Source: Luteolibacter pohnpeiensis (GTDB lineage: Bacteria > Verrucomicrobiota > Verrucomicrobiia > Verrucomicrobiales > Akkermansiaceae). Taken from it: a stretch of DNA of 64,000 bases. The stretch spans positions 62,001 to 126,000 of the forward strand of contig NZ_JAENIJ010000001.1 of the NCBI RefSeq assembly GCF_016595435.1. The letters run 5' to 3'. Every line of letters begins with the position of its first letter. The first letter of the stretch is position 1. The notes under the pieces were generated by a model that was given only the letters and a program-made list of their open reading frames with translations, was not told where the DNA came from and did not search any database. Of the stretch, positions 9,308 through 18,546 are shown in pieces. The position numbers and the translations under genes are program-made.

Positions 9308-9490
9308 TCACTTGTGGGGTGCTTCGGGAATCCTTGATTTCTCCTTTGCTGGCAAAGGCATTTGACATGGTTCGATGGAATGAAGATAAGAGCCGGACAA
9401 ACCCGTTACATCCGAAAGATCGACCGCATAACCCTGTCCGATTTTCGCGATTCTCTGGCCGGGTTTGATTGCCAAACCCATATCATCCAT
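9308..9490 (-). CDS. Possible small hypothetical protein (60 residues)
   Basis: A short open frame beginning MDDMGLAIKPGQRIAKIG has balanced amino-acid composition. Its ATG shares the CATG at 9488-9491 with the ATG of the divergent permease gene. The frame remains open upstream to 9604, but that part is antisense to the permease start. No family is recognised. It may be only a chance frame in the permease upstream region. Confidence 0.3.
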   Translation of the reverse strand: MDDMGLAIKPGQRIAKIGQGYAVDLSDVTGLSGSYLHSIEPCQMPLPAKEKSRIPEAPHK

Positions 9491-10937
9491 GACCCAGACC
9501 TCGGCCCCATCGGGCAATCGTTTCGCTTTCACTACCGTAACAGTGTTGTTCTTCATGTGGGGTTTTATCACCTGCATGAACGATCTTCTCATTCCGAAGT
9601 TCAAAGCAGATTTTGATTTGACCCAAACCCAGGCAAATTTGGTGCAATCGGCCTTCTTCGGTGCCTATTTCCTTGTCTCGCTCGCCTATTTCCTGATTTC
9701 TGCGGCGAAGGGAGATCCGATCAATCGAATTGGCTATAAAAATGGTTTGGTTTTGGGCCTCATCGTGGCGGGGTTGGGTTGTTTCATGTTTTATCCGGCG
9801 GCCGTGTCCAAAAGTTATCCCCTGTTTCTTGGGGCGATGTTAATCGTCGGAGCTGGCGTTACGTTGATCCAAATTGCGGCAAATCCCTATGTTTCGATCC
9901 TCGGGCCTGAGGCTTCCGCTCCTGCAAGATTGAATCTTTCCCAAGGTATCAATTCCTTGGGATATGTCATTGCACCCTTGATCGGCGGCATCCTGATTTT
10001 TGGAAATGAAATCTACAACGATCAGGCGGGCGGTGTAGATTCATTGAAACTCCCTTACGTGGGACTGGGTGTTGCTTTCATCGCTCTTGCCGTCATTTTT
10101 AAAATGATCACTCTTCCGGAGTTCACCCAGGAAGGCGAAGTGGAAGCAGGTGTTCGAGCTTTCCGGCATAAGCATTTTATTTGGGGATGGTTGGCAATTT
10201 TCTTTTATGTCGGTAGCGAGGTGGCGGTCGGAAGTATTCTGATCAATTACCTGGGCGATGCTGGTGTGATGGGGCTTTCGGAAACGAGCGCGGCTCACTT
10301 TTTGTCCTTTTATTGGGGAGGTGTCATGATTGGACGCCTTATGGGGGCGATTTCATTGAGCAACATCAAGGAGTCGAAGAAGTATGGTTTCATGGTGCTC
10401 TCAGCGGCAATCGCAACTGCGATCATCTATGCAAATGCAACGTTTAAGGAAAAGGTGACCAATGGGCATCATATCAATCCCATGGACATCATTCCTTATG
10501 TTGGATTGGTGGTGCTGAGTTTTGTGTTCTTTGTGCTGGGTCAATCCAAACCGGGACGCATGGTTGGCCTCTTTGCTCTGATGGCAACCCTGCTCACCGT
10601 GTTTTCCATGGCAACCCACGGGCAGTTGGCTCTTTGGTCAATCGTCGGCATCGGATTGTTTAATTCGATTATGTGGTCGAATATTTTCACCCTTTCGATT
10701 CGTGGACTGGGCCGGGACAAAGCACAAGGTAGCTCGCTTTTGGTCATGATGATCGTGGGTGGTGCTGTCCTTCCACTGATTCAGGGAATCTTAATGGACG
10801 CCAAGGGAGTGCGAATTTCACTCGCGGTGGTTTTGGTGGGATACGTGTATCTCGTCTTTTTCGGATTTTTCGGTTCGAAATCGGGCAAGCTCCTTACGGA
10901 GGAAGAAGAGGAAAAGGCAATCACTGCAGGACATTGA
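9489..10937 (+). CDS. MFS sugar permease (FucP/GluP-like, FHS family)
   Basis: The 482-residue protein has about 12 membrane helices. Near the N-terminus it carries FFMWGFITCMNDLLIPKFK, the family signature of fucose and glucose/galactose:H+ symporters, with the Asn-Asp pair at the position used for sugar/proton coupling in FucP. The middle loop is GEVEAGVRAFRHKHFIWG. It probably imports a hexose released outside the cytoplasm. Downstream, at 70 bp, lies a sugar kinase and then an exported GH125 mannosidase, so mannose is the most likely substrate, by inference. The start at 9489 is chosen because the family N-terminus (polar, then FAFTTVTVLFF) follows directly. Confidence 0.9.
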   Translation: MTQTSAPSGNRFAFTTVTVLFFMWGFITCMNDLLIPKFKADFDLTQTQANLVQSAFFGAYFLVSLAYFLISAAKGDPINRIGYKNGLVLGLIVAGLGCFMFYPAAVSKSYPLFLGAMLIVGAGVTLIQIAANPYVSILGPEASAPARLNLSQGINSLGYVIAPLIGGILIFGNEIYNDQAGGVDSLKLPYVGLGVAFIALAVIFKMITLPEFTQEGEVEAGVRAFRHKHFIWGWLAIFFYVGSEVAVGSILINYLGDAGVMGLSETSAAHFLSFYWGGVMIGRLMGAISLSNIKESKKYGFMVLSAAIATAIIYANATFKEKVTNGHHINPMDIIPYVGLVVLSFVFFVLGQSKPGRMVGLFALMATLLTVFSMATHGQLALWSIVGIGLFNSIMWSNIFTLSIRGLGRDKAQGSSLLVMMIVGGAVLPLIQGILMDAKGVRISLAVVLVGYVYLVFFGFFGSKSGKLLTEEEEEKAITAGH

Positions 10938-11007
10938 TAATAAATGGATGATCGCCGCCGTTGGTTTTGCGGCTGCCATTGGTAAGGCACATTGAGAAAA
11001 AAGTTAG

Positions 11008-12129
11008 ATGTCAGATATCACCACCGATTCACGAATCGTCATGACGCTCGATGCGGGCGGGACGAATTTCAGATTCTCCGCGATGCGCGGCGGCAAACCT
11101 GTTACGGAGACGATCTCGTTGCCAAGCAATGGCGATGATCTCAACCAGTGCCTCGCCAATATGGTGGAGGGGTTCAATCTGGTGAAGGCCGGGTGCCCGG
11201 AGCCTCCGGTGGCGATCAGCTTTGCGTTCCCTGGGCCATCGGATTATGCGAACGGCATCATCGGAGATCTGGTCAATTTGCCAGGTTTCCGCGGCGGTGT
11301 CGCAGTGGGGCCGATGCTGGAGGAGAAATTTGGTATCCCTGTTTTCATCAATAACGATGGCGACCTTTTTGTCTACGGGGAAGCGATTGGCGGATTCCTG
11401 CCTTATGTGAACAGTCTGTTAGAGAAAGCAGGCAGTCCGAAGCGATATAAGAATCTGTTCGGCATCACCCTAGGCACCGGACTGGGTGGCGGGATCTCTC
11501 GCGATGGCGAATTGTTCATCGGTGACAATTCCATTGCATCCGAAGTCTGGATTCTGCGCAACAAGCTCAATCCGTCGATGATCGCGGAAGAAGGTGCCTG
11601 CATTCGTGCAGTCCGCCGAGTTTTCGCGGAACAATCAGGAATTTCCTTCGATGAAGCTCCGGAGCCTAAAGAAATTTACGAAATCGGCACCGGTGAGCGC
11701 GTTGGAAATCGTGCCGCGGCATGTGAAGCCTTTCGTCGGCTTGGTGAAGTGGCGGGTGATGTGATGTGCGCGGCGCTGAACCTCGTTGATGGCCTTGGCG
11801 TTATTGGTGGCGGCGTTTCAGGAGCATGGCCGTTGTTCCTTCCATCGCTGGTCAGCGAAATGAACAGCTCATACGTCAATCCGCAGGGTGAGAAACTCCG
11901 CCGCTTGGCATCGCAGGCGTTCAATTTGGAGGATGAAGCCGATTTGAAAACCTTCCTCGCGGGGCAAACCCGGGAGATCACTGTGCCTGGCGGAACGCGG
12001 ACGATGAAATACGATCCGCTGCAGCGCGTAGGTATCGGGATGTCCAGACTTGGAACCAGTGAAGCGGTTGCTTTAGGAGCTTACGCCTATGCTGTCAGGC
12101 ATTTGCCGGTGGCCGCCATCAGCCTCTGA
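11008..12129 (+). CDS. ROK-family sugar kinase (probable mannokinase/hexokinase)
   Basis: The 373-residue protein starts with the phosphate-binding motif LDAGGTNFRFS (about residues 14-24) and has a second motif GITLGTGLGGGIS (about 152-164) and a late GVIGGGVSG adenosine loop. These define a ROK/hexokinase-fold kinase acting on a sugar in the cytoplasm. The usual ROK zinc motif (CxCGxxGC) is not seen, so this is a divergent branch. It sits 70 bp after a FucP-like permease and 58 bp before an alpha-mannosidase gene, which points to mannose as substrate. Fructose or glucose remain possible. Confidence 0.82.
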   Translation: MSDITTDSRIVMTLDAGGTNFRFSAMRGGKPVTETISLPSNGDDLNQCLANMVEGFNLVKAGCPEPPVAISFAFPGPSDYANGIIGDLVNLPGFRGGVAVGPMLEEKFGIPVFINNDGDLFVYGEAIGGFLPYVNSLLEKAGSPKRYKNLFGITLGTGLGGGISRDGELFIGDNSIASEVWILRNKLNPSMIAEEGACIRAVRRVFAEQSGISFDEAPEPKEIYEIGTGERVGNRAAACEAFRRLGEVAGDVMCAALNLVDGLGVIGGGVSGAWPLFLPSLVSEMNSSYVNPQGEKLRRLASQAFNLEDEADLKTFLAGQTREITVPGGTRTMKYDPLQRVGIGMSRLGTSEAVALGAYAYAVRHLPVAAISL

Positions 12130-12187
12130 AGTGATCAAAGAAAATCTGGCATCACAGGCCCAATCGGGTGATAAATACCACAGACCT

Positions 12188-13603
12188 ATGAACCGAAGAA
12201 ACTTCATTCAGAAATCCGCCATCGCTGTTTCGGCGATCGCTTTCGCAGGTTCCGCCTTTGCGGAAGAGTCCGAATTTCCCGTTGTCCGCACACCAGTGGG
12301 CGAAAGAAAATTCAAAAGCGAAGCCGTCGAGCGAGTGATCAAGGAAGTTCGGTCTTCCATCGGCAACAAGGAGTTGGGCTGGATGTTTGAGAACTGCTTC
12401 CCCAACACGCTGGATACCACGGTCGATTTCTCGATGGTCGATGGCCGCCCGGACACCTATGTCATCACCGGTGACATCGACGCGATGTGGCTGCGCGACA
12501 GCTCCGCACAGGTCTGGCCCTACCTTCCTCTGATGAAGGAGGACAAGCCGCTCCAACAACTGATCGCGGGCGTGATCAACCGCCAGACGCGGTGCATTTT
12601 GTTAGATCCGTATGCCAACGCGTTCTACAAGAACCCGACGGATACCGGACATTGGAAAGACGATCACACCGACATGAAGCCGGGTGTTCACGAGCGGAAA
12701 TGGGAAATTGATTCGCTCTGCTATCCAATCCGTCTTGCCTATCAATATTGGAAAGACACGGGCGATACCGATCCCTTTGATGAAAAGTGGCATGAGGCGA
12801 TCAAGCTGACCCTCAAAACGTTCAAGGAACAGCAGCGCAAGGATGGCCATGGTCCCTACAATTTCATGCGCACGACCCAATGGGCGACGGATACCGTTCC
12901 GGGCAAGGGATATGGCAATCCAGCCAAACCGGTCGGGCTCATTTACAGCATTTTCCGTCCGAGCGACGACGCCACGATTTTCCCGTTTTTGGTCCCGTCG
13001 AATTTCTTCGCAATGGTGAGCCTTCGCCAAGCGGCTGAAATGTTAGAGGCGATGCCGAAGGATCTGGAAACGGCGAAGGAATGCCGGGCTCTGGCGGACG
13101 AAGTCGAGAAAGCACTGGCGGAATACGCGGTGGTCAATCATCCGGAAGCCGGGAAGGTCTACGCCTTTGAGGTCGATGCTTATGGCAACTACTACTGCAC
13201 CGATGATGGCAACATTCCCAGCCTGCTTTCGTTGCCTTATCTCGGAGCGGTCAAAATCAGCGATCCGCTTTATCAAAGCACCCGCAAGATGTTGCTTTCC
13301 AAGCTGAATCCTTACTATTGCGTCGGAAAAGCCGCGAGCGGAATCGGTGGACCACACGTGGCCGCAGATTCGATCTGGCCTTTGGGGGTCGTGATGGAAG
13401 GCCTGACCGCGAACAACACCGAAGAGGTGAAACAATGCCTTGCGACCTTGCAGAAAACTCATGCCGGCACTGGCTTCATGCACGAGGCTTTCAACAAGGA
13501 TGATCCGACCAATTTCACCCGTCCGTGGTTTGCTTGGGCCAACACGATCTTTGGTGAGTTTGTCCTGAAAACCTATCACGAGCATCCTGAGTTGCTGGAT
13601 TGA
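12188..13603 (+). CDS. Exported glycoside hydrolase family 125 exo-alpha-1,6-mannosidase
   Basis: The 471-residue protein has a twin-arginine-like signal (NRRNFIQKSAIAVSAIA, ending near AFA-EE). The (alpha/alpha)6 GH125 hallmarks are DIDAMWLRDSSAQVWPYL (about 97-114), a WEIDSLCYP segment and, near the end, TGFMHEAFNKDD. In this family an Asp and a Glu in the latter two regions serve as acid and base of an inverting mechanism. Such enzymes remove terminal alpha-1,6-mannose from mannans or N-glycans. Together with the upstream permease and kinase it forms a small mannose-salvage locus. The start at 12188 is chosen because the signal peptide begins there; the frame extends to 12089 inside the kinase gene. 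Confidence 0.9.
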   Translation: MNRRNFIQKSAIAVSAIAFAGSAFAEESEFPVVRTPVGERKFKSEAVERVIKEVRSSIGNKELGWMFENCFPNTLDTTVDFSMVDGRPDTYVITGDIDAMWLRDSSAQVWPYLPLMKEDKPLQQLIAGVINRQTRCILLDPYANAFYKNPTDTGHWKDDHTDMKPGVHERKWEIDSLCYPIRLAYQYWKDTGDTDPFDEKWHEAIKLTLKTFKEQQRKDGHGPYNFMRTTQWATDTVPGKGYGNPAKPVGLIYSIFRPSDDATIFPFLVPSNFFAMVSLRQAAEMLEAMPKDLETAKECRALADEVEKALAEYAVVNHPEAGKVYAFEVDAYGNYYCTDDGNIPSLLSLPYLGAVKISDPLYQSTRKMLLSKLNPYYCVGKAASGIGGPHVAADSIWPLGVVMEGLTANNTEEVKQCLATLQKTHAGTGFMHEAFNKDDPTNFTRPWFAWANTIFGEFVLKTYHEHPELLD

Positions 13604-13628
13604 TCTGCAACGGTCATCAAATCATTTC

Positions 13629-13663
13629 AAAAGCCGTTTCCGTGACCCGGGAGCGGCTTTTTT
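13629..13663 (+). terminator. Rho-independent terminator after the mannosidase
   Basis: An inverted repeat AAAAGCCG...CGGCTTTT with a GC-rich interior is followed by TTTTTT. It closes the sugar locus 26 bp after the GH125 stop codon. Confidence 0.85.
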
Positions 13664-13738
13664 GTAGGATCTGGCTGCTTTTTTCAGTCCGGATTTGACC
13701 CTGCAGGCGGATGCCGTCATTTGAGGTCCCCACCCGCC

Positions 13739-14818
13739 ATGTCTCTGAAAATTCGCTTCACCTCCGCATCTGCCACCGAACTTTTCCTCGCAAAAATCGG
13801 CCACCCTCAGCGTGACGAGCCGTTGCAGACTTCCAAGGAGGTTTTTGCGGTCGATGAGGATGAGCAGGACGTGCTTTCGCCGATTTTCCTGAAACCCTTC
13901 AAAAACCTCACCGGGCACCGCTTCAGTCATCATTCGTCGTTGGATCAACACGAAATGAACTCTCTTACGGCGGATATTTTTGCAACACCTTCATCGTTGT
14001 TGGAAAAGGCTTCCGCGATTGCCCGCCGCCTCTATTCGAAATCGAATCACCCCAATATCAAATCCGGTGATCTCTGCATTTCCTATGTTCGCAATGTGGA
14101 AGTTGAAGGAAATCTAACCGATGCGATTTGTATCCTGAAGTCGGAGAGTGTGGTGCCATTCCTGAGCATCTCCACACGTGATGGCGATCTTCGTTTATCG
14201 ACCGAGCAAGGCATCAATCCGGAGAAGATCGATAAAGGCTGCTTGATTCTCAATCATGCTGCGAACAAAGGTTATTACGTTCTGACATTTGACCGGTCTG
14301 GTTCGGACTCGCGATTCTGGGTTCGGGATTTCCTCGGCGTTCTGCCTGTGACGGATCCTTCGTTTCTAACGAATCAATATGCCAAGATGGCGGTGTCATT
14401 TGTCGAGAAAGAGCGGGAAGCCAAAAAGGAGGAAACCGGTAGTGAGGAAAGCCCGCCATGGGATACTGCAAGCGCTGCGCGGGATGCTCTGGCCTACTTC
14501 GAAGGCAAAGAGAATTTCAGCCTGCAGGAATTTGAAGAGGAGGTGCTGAAAACTCCCGAGGCAGTGGCGAAGTTTGCGGAACATCGTTCAAAGGTTGAGG
14601 AAGAACAGGGGCATCGCCTGGAAGACAGCTTCCAGATTTCCAAAAAGGATGTGACCAAGGCGAAAAAGAAAATTCAGAAAGTGATGAAGCTCGATACCGG
14701 TGTGGAGATCCATCTGAAACCCGGCTTCGAAGATGAAACCTCACTTGAGCACGGCTTCGACGAAGACCGTGGGATGAAGTACATCAAGGTCTATTTCAAT
14801 AAAGACCGCAACGCGTGA
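13739..14818 (+). CDS. Nucleoid-associated protein, NdpA/YejK family
   Basis: The 359-residue cytoplasmic protein matches the 37-kDa nucleoid-associated (NdpA) family in length and layout. It has FSHHSSLDQHEMNSLTADIF near residue 65, SGDLCISYVRNVEVEGN near 110, GCLILNHAANKGYYVLTFDR near 165 and SRFWVRDFLGV. The family binds the nucleoid; its precise role is poorly known. It stands alone between the sugar locus terminator and a convergent gene, with only 9 bp to the stop of the DUF1501 gene. Start 13739 (MSLKIRF) removes six codons of unlikely leader. Confidence 0.75.
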   Translation: MSLKIRFTSASATELFLAKIGHPQRDEPLQTSKEVFAVDEDEQDVLSPIFLKPFKNLTGHRFSHHSSLDQHEMNSLTADIFATPSSLLEKASAIARRLYSKSNHPNIKSGDLCISYVRNVEVEGNLTDAICILKSESVVPFLSISTRDGDLRLSTEQGINPEKIDKGCLILNHAANKGYYVLTFDRSGSDSRFWVRDFLGVLPVTDPSFLTNQYAKMAVSFVEKEREAKKEETGSEESPPWDTASAARDALAYFEGKENFSLQEFEEEVLKTPEAVAKFAEHRSKVEEEQGHRLEDSFQISKKDVTKAKKKIQKVMKLDTGVEIHLKPGFEDETSLEHGFDEDRGMKYIKVYFNKDRNA

Positions 14819-14827
14819 AGCCACGGC

Positions 14828-16234
14828 TCATGCCATGATTTCCTTGATCACCTTGCCATGGACGTCGGTGAGCCGGAAATCCCGGCCGGAGTAATGGTAG
14901 GTGAGCTGTTCATGATCGAGGCCTAACAAGGACAGGATCGTGGCATGCAGGTCGTGCACATGCATGGGGTTTTCCGTCGCGGCGAAGCCGAATTCATCGG
15001 TCGCGCCGTGAACATGGCCGCCTTTGACGCCGCCACCTGCCATCCAAACGGAAAACCCGTAGTGGTTGTGATCGCGACCTTTCATGACACCGGCATTTGA
15101 TCCCGGCTTCGGCAATTCGACGACCGGGGTCCTGCCAAATTCTCCGCCCCAGAGGACGAGTGTTTCTTCTAACAACCCACGCATTTTCAGATCGGTTAGA
15201 AATGCACCGATCGCCTGATCGCATTGGGCGGCAAGCTTGCGATGATCCTCGATATCATCATGACTGTCCCACGGTTGGCCGTTTCCATGCCAGAGTTGGA
15301 TGAAGCGGACGCCTCGTTCTAACAGGCGGCGGGCCATGATGCACTGGCGGGCGAAATTTCCCTCACCATACATCTCGCGGATGTTGGTGGGTTCTTTTTC
15401 GATATCGAAAGCGTCGGTTGCCTCGCCCTGCATGCGGTAGGCGAGCTCGAAGGAACGGATGCGCGCTTCGAGCTGCGGATCGTGCTGGTGGCTTTCCAGA
15501 TGTTGCTGGTTGAGTGCCCGCAGAAGTTCCAGTTGATTGGCCTGGCGCTTTTGATCCGCGTTTGGATTGCGAAGGTTTTCGATCATGCGATCGATGTCCT
15601 TGATGGAGGTGTCCAAATACGTGCCCTGATAGCTTCCAGGAAGGAATGCAGCGCGCCAGTTTTCGGCACGTTTGATGGGCATGCCGCCTGGGCACATGGA
15701 CACATAAACCGGGAGATTATCGTTTTCACTGCCCAGACCGTAGCTGACCCATGAGCCAAGCGACGGCCGGGACAATCTGCCATCTCCGCAGTTCATCAGC
15801 ATGAGAGAAGGCTCGTGATTCGGAACGTCCGCGGTCATGGAGCGGATCACACATAGGTCATCCGCATGCTTCGCGGTGTGTTGAAATAATTCGCTGATTT
15901 CCAGCCCGGATTGTCCATAACGCTGGAATTTGAAGGGCGAACGCAATGCGGCGCCGGTGGGGCGTTCGGTTTTCAATCCTTCTAACGGAATCGGTTGCCC
16001 ATGGTATTTATCCAGTGAGGGTTTGGGATCGAAGGTATCAACCTGGGACGGTCCGCCATTCATGAAGAGGTGGACCACGCGTTTTGCCTTCGGCGCAAAA
16101 TGGGGAATGACCGGAGCGGCGGATAGATTGCGCGTGAGCAGTCCGCCTAAAGCGAGGCCGCCAAAGCCCATACCGCAGCGACGCAGAAAGTCGCGGCGGT
16201 CGAGGATGAGATCGTTTGGGGTAGGAGCATGCAT
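14828..16234 (-). CDS. DUF1501 family exported protein (sulfatase-fold, twin-arginine signal)
   Basis: The 468-residue protein begins with a twin-arginine signal (RRDFLRRCGMGFGGLALGG) and continues VVHLFMNGGPSQVDTFDPKP, the DUF1501 signature. Later it has GVRFIQLWHGNGQPWDSHDD, LWGGEFGRTPVVE and GRDHNHYGFSVWMAGGG, regions shared with the alkaline phosphatase/sulfatase fold. It ends with YSGRDFRLTDVHG. The family is greatly expanded in Planctomycetes and Verrucomicrobia and nearly always follows a DUF1553 gene, as here (5 bp apart). The substrate is unknown; hydrolysis of a sulfated or phosphorylated polymer is often proposed. Confidence 0.93.
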   Translation of the reverse strand: MHAPTPNDLILDRRDFLRRCGMGFGGLALGGLLTRNLSAAPVIPHFAPKAKRVVHLFMNGGPSQVDTFDPKPSLDKYHGQPIPLEGLKTERPTGAALRSPFKFQRYGQSGLEISELFQHTAKHADDLCVIRSMTADVPNHEPSLMLMNCGDGRLSRPSLGSWVSYGLGSENDNLPVYVSMCPGGMPIKRAENWRAAFLPGSYQGTYLDTSIKDIDRMIENLRNPNADQKRQANQLELLRALNQQHLESHQHDPQLEARIRSFELAYRMQGEATDAFDIEKEPTNIREMYGEGNFARQCIMARRLLERGVRFIQLWHGNGQPWDSHDDIEDHRKLAAQCDQAIGAFLTDLKMRGLLEETLVLWGGEFGRTPVVELPKPGSNAGVMKGRDHNHYGFSVWMAGGGVKGGHVHGATDEFGFAATENPMHVHDLHATILSLLGLDHEQLTYHYSGRDFRLTDVHGKVIKEIMA

Positions 16235-16239
16235 GGCAT

Positions 16240-18462
16240 TCAGTCGATGTAGTGGAATTCATTCGATGACCAGAGCATCTGAATCAGGTCAGCCCAGCGT
16301 GTGGTCGGATCTGAAGTCGAGATCCAGTTTCCAACCAATTGTTTTTCGTCAGCTCTCGGTTCGCGTTCGAAGATGCGTTGATAGAGCCACGTGATCCGGT
16401 CCTGATCGTTTTGGATTTTTGCAAAGTCCGGAGCATTGGCTAAGGACTCCGCCTGGCGGATCACGAAGGGACTGTTGAGGAAATAAAGTGCTTGTTGGGG
16501 AACGGTGGTTTCAACACGCGCGGCCGCATGCTGGTCAGGATGGGGGAGGTCGAAGGAAATGAACGTACTAGGAAGAGCGTAGCGATCAATGAACGCATAG
16601 ACGCTGCGCCTGGAGTCCGATTCTTTCTTGTCGATCCGAACCGACCGGCCGCCGATTTTTGTTAGATCGAGTGAGCCTGAGGTCATGAGCAGGCGATCTC
16701 TCATGGCTTCAAAATCCACCCGGTGGGTGCTCCATTTCCAAAATAGGGAATTCGCTTCATCCGCCGCGCTGTTGGCCGCGGGCCCTGTCGATGCCAGACG
16801 GAATGCTTTTGAAGAAAGGATGATGCGTTGGAGTTCCTTGATCGATCCACCACTCTCGTCGAACCGCAAGGTCAACCAATCTAACAAGGGAAGCAATGGC
16901 GGTGTTGGCTGCTGGGGTCCGAAGTCCGCTGGGTCTGCCAGTGGATGCCCGAAGTCCCATGCCCATACCCGATTTACAATGACCCGTGAGGTGAGGGGAT
17001 TGGCCGGATCCGCGATTTTTTCGGCGAGAGAGAGACGCGGGCTTTGCCCTTCTGGAAATGGTTCGCCGCCGAGGAAGGATAGCCAGTGACGCTTGAAAGG
17101 TTCTCCTGGATTGCTTGGATTGCCGCGAACGAAAACTCTGGCACTGGAATATTTATCTTTGTCCGCGACCACCATGGCGCGTGGTGGCGAGCCAGGGTGC
17201 TCGGTTTGTAGTTTGGATCTGGCAGACGTCCGGGCATTGTTGTCGTTGTTGTCCTTCTGATCCATGATTTCACCCACCCGATCCATGCCGATGGAGAGCG
17301 GGCAGGCATGGTTCACGGCAAGTTTGCCAAGTTCGCTATCTGATGATGCATTGGCCCATTCCTCGGCCAATTTCAGGGCTGTGGTGCCTAACTGATCCGC
17401 AGGGGTTGATTCCATTTCCTGCATCCACGCCGCTAGTGCAGGCGACTCTGCATGTTCCTTTAAAAACTTTTTCCACAAGGAAACCACGTTCAGCCGGAAG
17501 CGACCACGCTTGAACGCCTCGCTCGATATCTTGCCGCTGTCCCAGTCGTTATGAATCGATAGCCAGGCAAGTTCCAGATAGGTGGCTGATGTTTCAGGAA
17601 GTCGTACTTGGTCGATGATGTCCTGCCTGGCTTTGCTATTTTTCGCGTCAAGCTCGGCCAGTTTGTTACGGTAATCCTCGTAGTCTGGATTGTCAGCGGG
17701 CTGACCGATGACGGGGCCCTCGCTGGGTACTTTTAAGTTATCCAGTATCGAATAGATGGAATAGTAATCTTCGGTGGTGATCGGATCGGTTTTGTGGTCG
17801 TGGCAGCGTGCACAGGCGACCGTGGTGGACATGAATCCACGGGTGATGACATCGACCCGGTCATCGTTTGTTTCCAGATTTCCGGAACGTCTCCCGACTG
17901 TTAGGAAACCGAGTGCGGCGAGATCAGGATCATCCTTTTGATCGCAGATCAAATCGGCAGCGAGCTGAAGTTTTACAAATTTCGGGTAAGGCATGTCTTC
18001 GTTGAATGCCTTAATGAGCCAATCGCGATAGGTGTATGCGTAGGGGTAACGGTTGTCTTTGTCGAAATTGTAGCCGAGCGTGTCCGAGTAGCGTGCAACA
18101 TCCATCCAGTGACGCGCCCAGCGTTCACCGTATGCGGGTTGGGCGAGGAGTTCGTCTATCAGCGCACGCCATTGTTCATCAGTCGGGTTATCGCTGAGCT
18201 TTTTCAGTTGCTCTGCCGTCGGCGGCAGTCCTGTTAGAGCGTAAGTTGCCCGTTTGACCCAGGTTTTCGCATCCGCAAGTGGAGCACTGGTTAGATTGGA
18301 TTTTTTCTGTGCGGCGAGCAGGTAGGCATCGACTGGATTGGCCTCTCCAGCTGGTGGTTTGGAATCCACCGGCGGAACATATGCCCAATGTTCCTCAGCT
18401 CGTGCAGACATTTGCACGAAGATGAGCAAAATGCAGAAAATCGCACCATGGAGCTGGACCAT
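16240..18462 (-). CDS. DUF1549/DUF1553 domain exported protein
   Basis: The 740-residue protein has a signal peptide (MVQLHGAIFCILLIFVQMSARA). The DUF1549 region (about 40-250) has YALTGLPPTAEQ, RWARHWMDVARYSD and the CxxCH motif in CARCHDHKTDP, a potential haem- or metal-binding site conserved in the family. The DUF1553 region (about 470-740) has NRVWAWDFGHPL, TPPLLPLLDWL and IILSSKAFRLAS. There is no separate N-terminal cytochrome domain, unlike many planctomycete members. It is the upstream partner of the DUF1501 gene. The frame extends to 18522, but 18462 gives a normal signal peptide. Function is unknown. Confidence 0.92.
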   Translation of the reverse strand: MVQLHGAIFCILLIFVQMSARAEEHWAYVPPVDSKPPAGEANPVDAYLLAAQKKSNLTSAPLADAKTWVKRATYALTGLPPTAEQLKKLSDNPTDEQWRALIDELLAQPAYGERWARHWMDVARYSDTLGYNFDKDNRYPYAYTYRDWLIKAFNEDMPYPKFVKLQLAADLICDQKDDPDLAALGFLTVGRRSGNLETNDDRVDVITRGFMSTTVACARCHDHKTDPITTEDYYSIYSILDNLKVPSEGPVIGQPADNPDYEDYRNKLAELDAKNSKARQDIIDQVRLPETSATYLELAWLSIHNDWDSGKISSEAFKRGRFRLNVVSLWKKFLKEHAESPALAAWMQEMESTPADQLGTTALKLAEEWANASSDSELGKLAVNHACPLSIGMDRVGEIMDQKDNNDNNARTSARSKLQTEHPGSPPRAMVVADKDKYSSARVFVRGNPSNPGEPFKRHWLSFLGGEPFPEGQSPRLSLAEKIADPANPLTSRVIVNRVWAWDFGHPLADPADFGPQQPTPPLLPLLDWLTLRFDESGGSIKELQRIILSSKAFRLASTGPAANSAADEANSLFWKWSTHRVDFEAMRDRLLMTSGSLDLTKIGGRSVRIDKKESDSRRSVYAFIDRYALPSTFISFDLPHPDQHAAARVETTVPQQALYFLNSPFVIRQAESLANAPDFAKIQNDQDRITWLYQRIFEREPRADEKQLVGNWISTSDPTTRWADLIQMLWSSNEFHYID

Positions 18463-18546
18463 TGTAGTGTGACGAGCATAGCAGGAAATATCTTTCAGTG
18501 CGACTGCAAATGAGCTGCGCATTTTCCGGGGATGCTACTGTGCATC

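Noticed and set aside
9308-9604. The longer version of the small minus-strand gene before the permease
   Set aside because: The extra 38 codons are antisense to the start of the permease, so only the shorter form is kept as a weak candidate.
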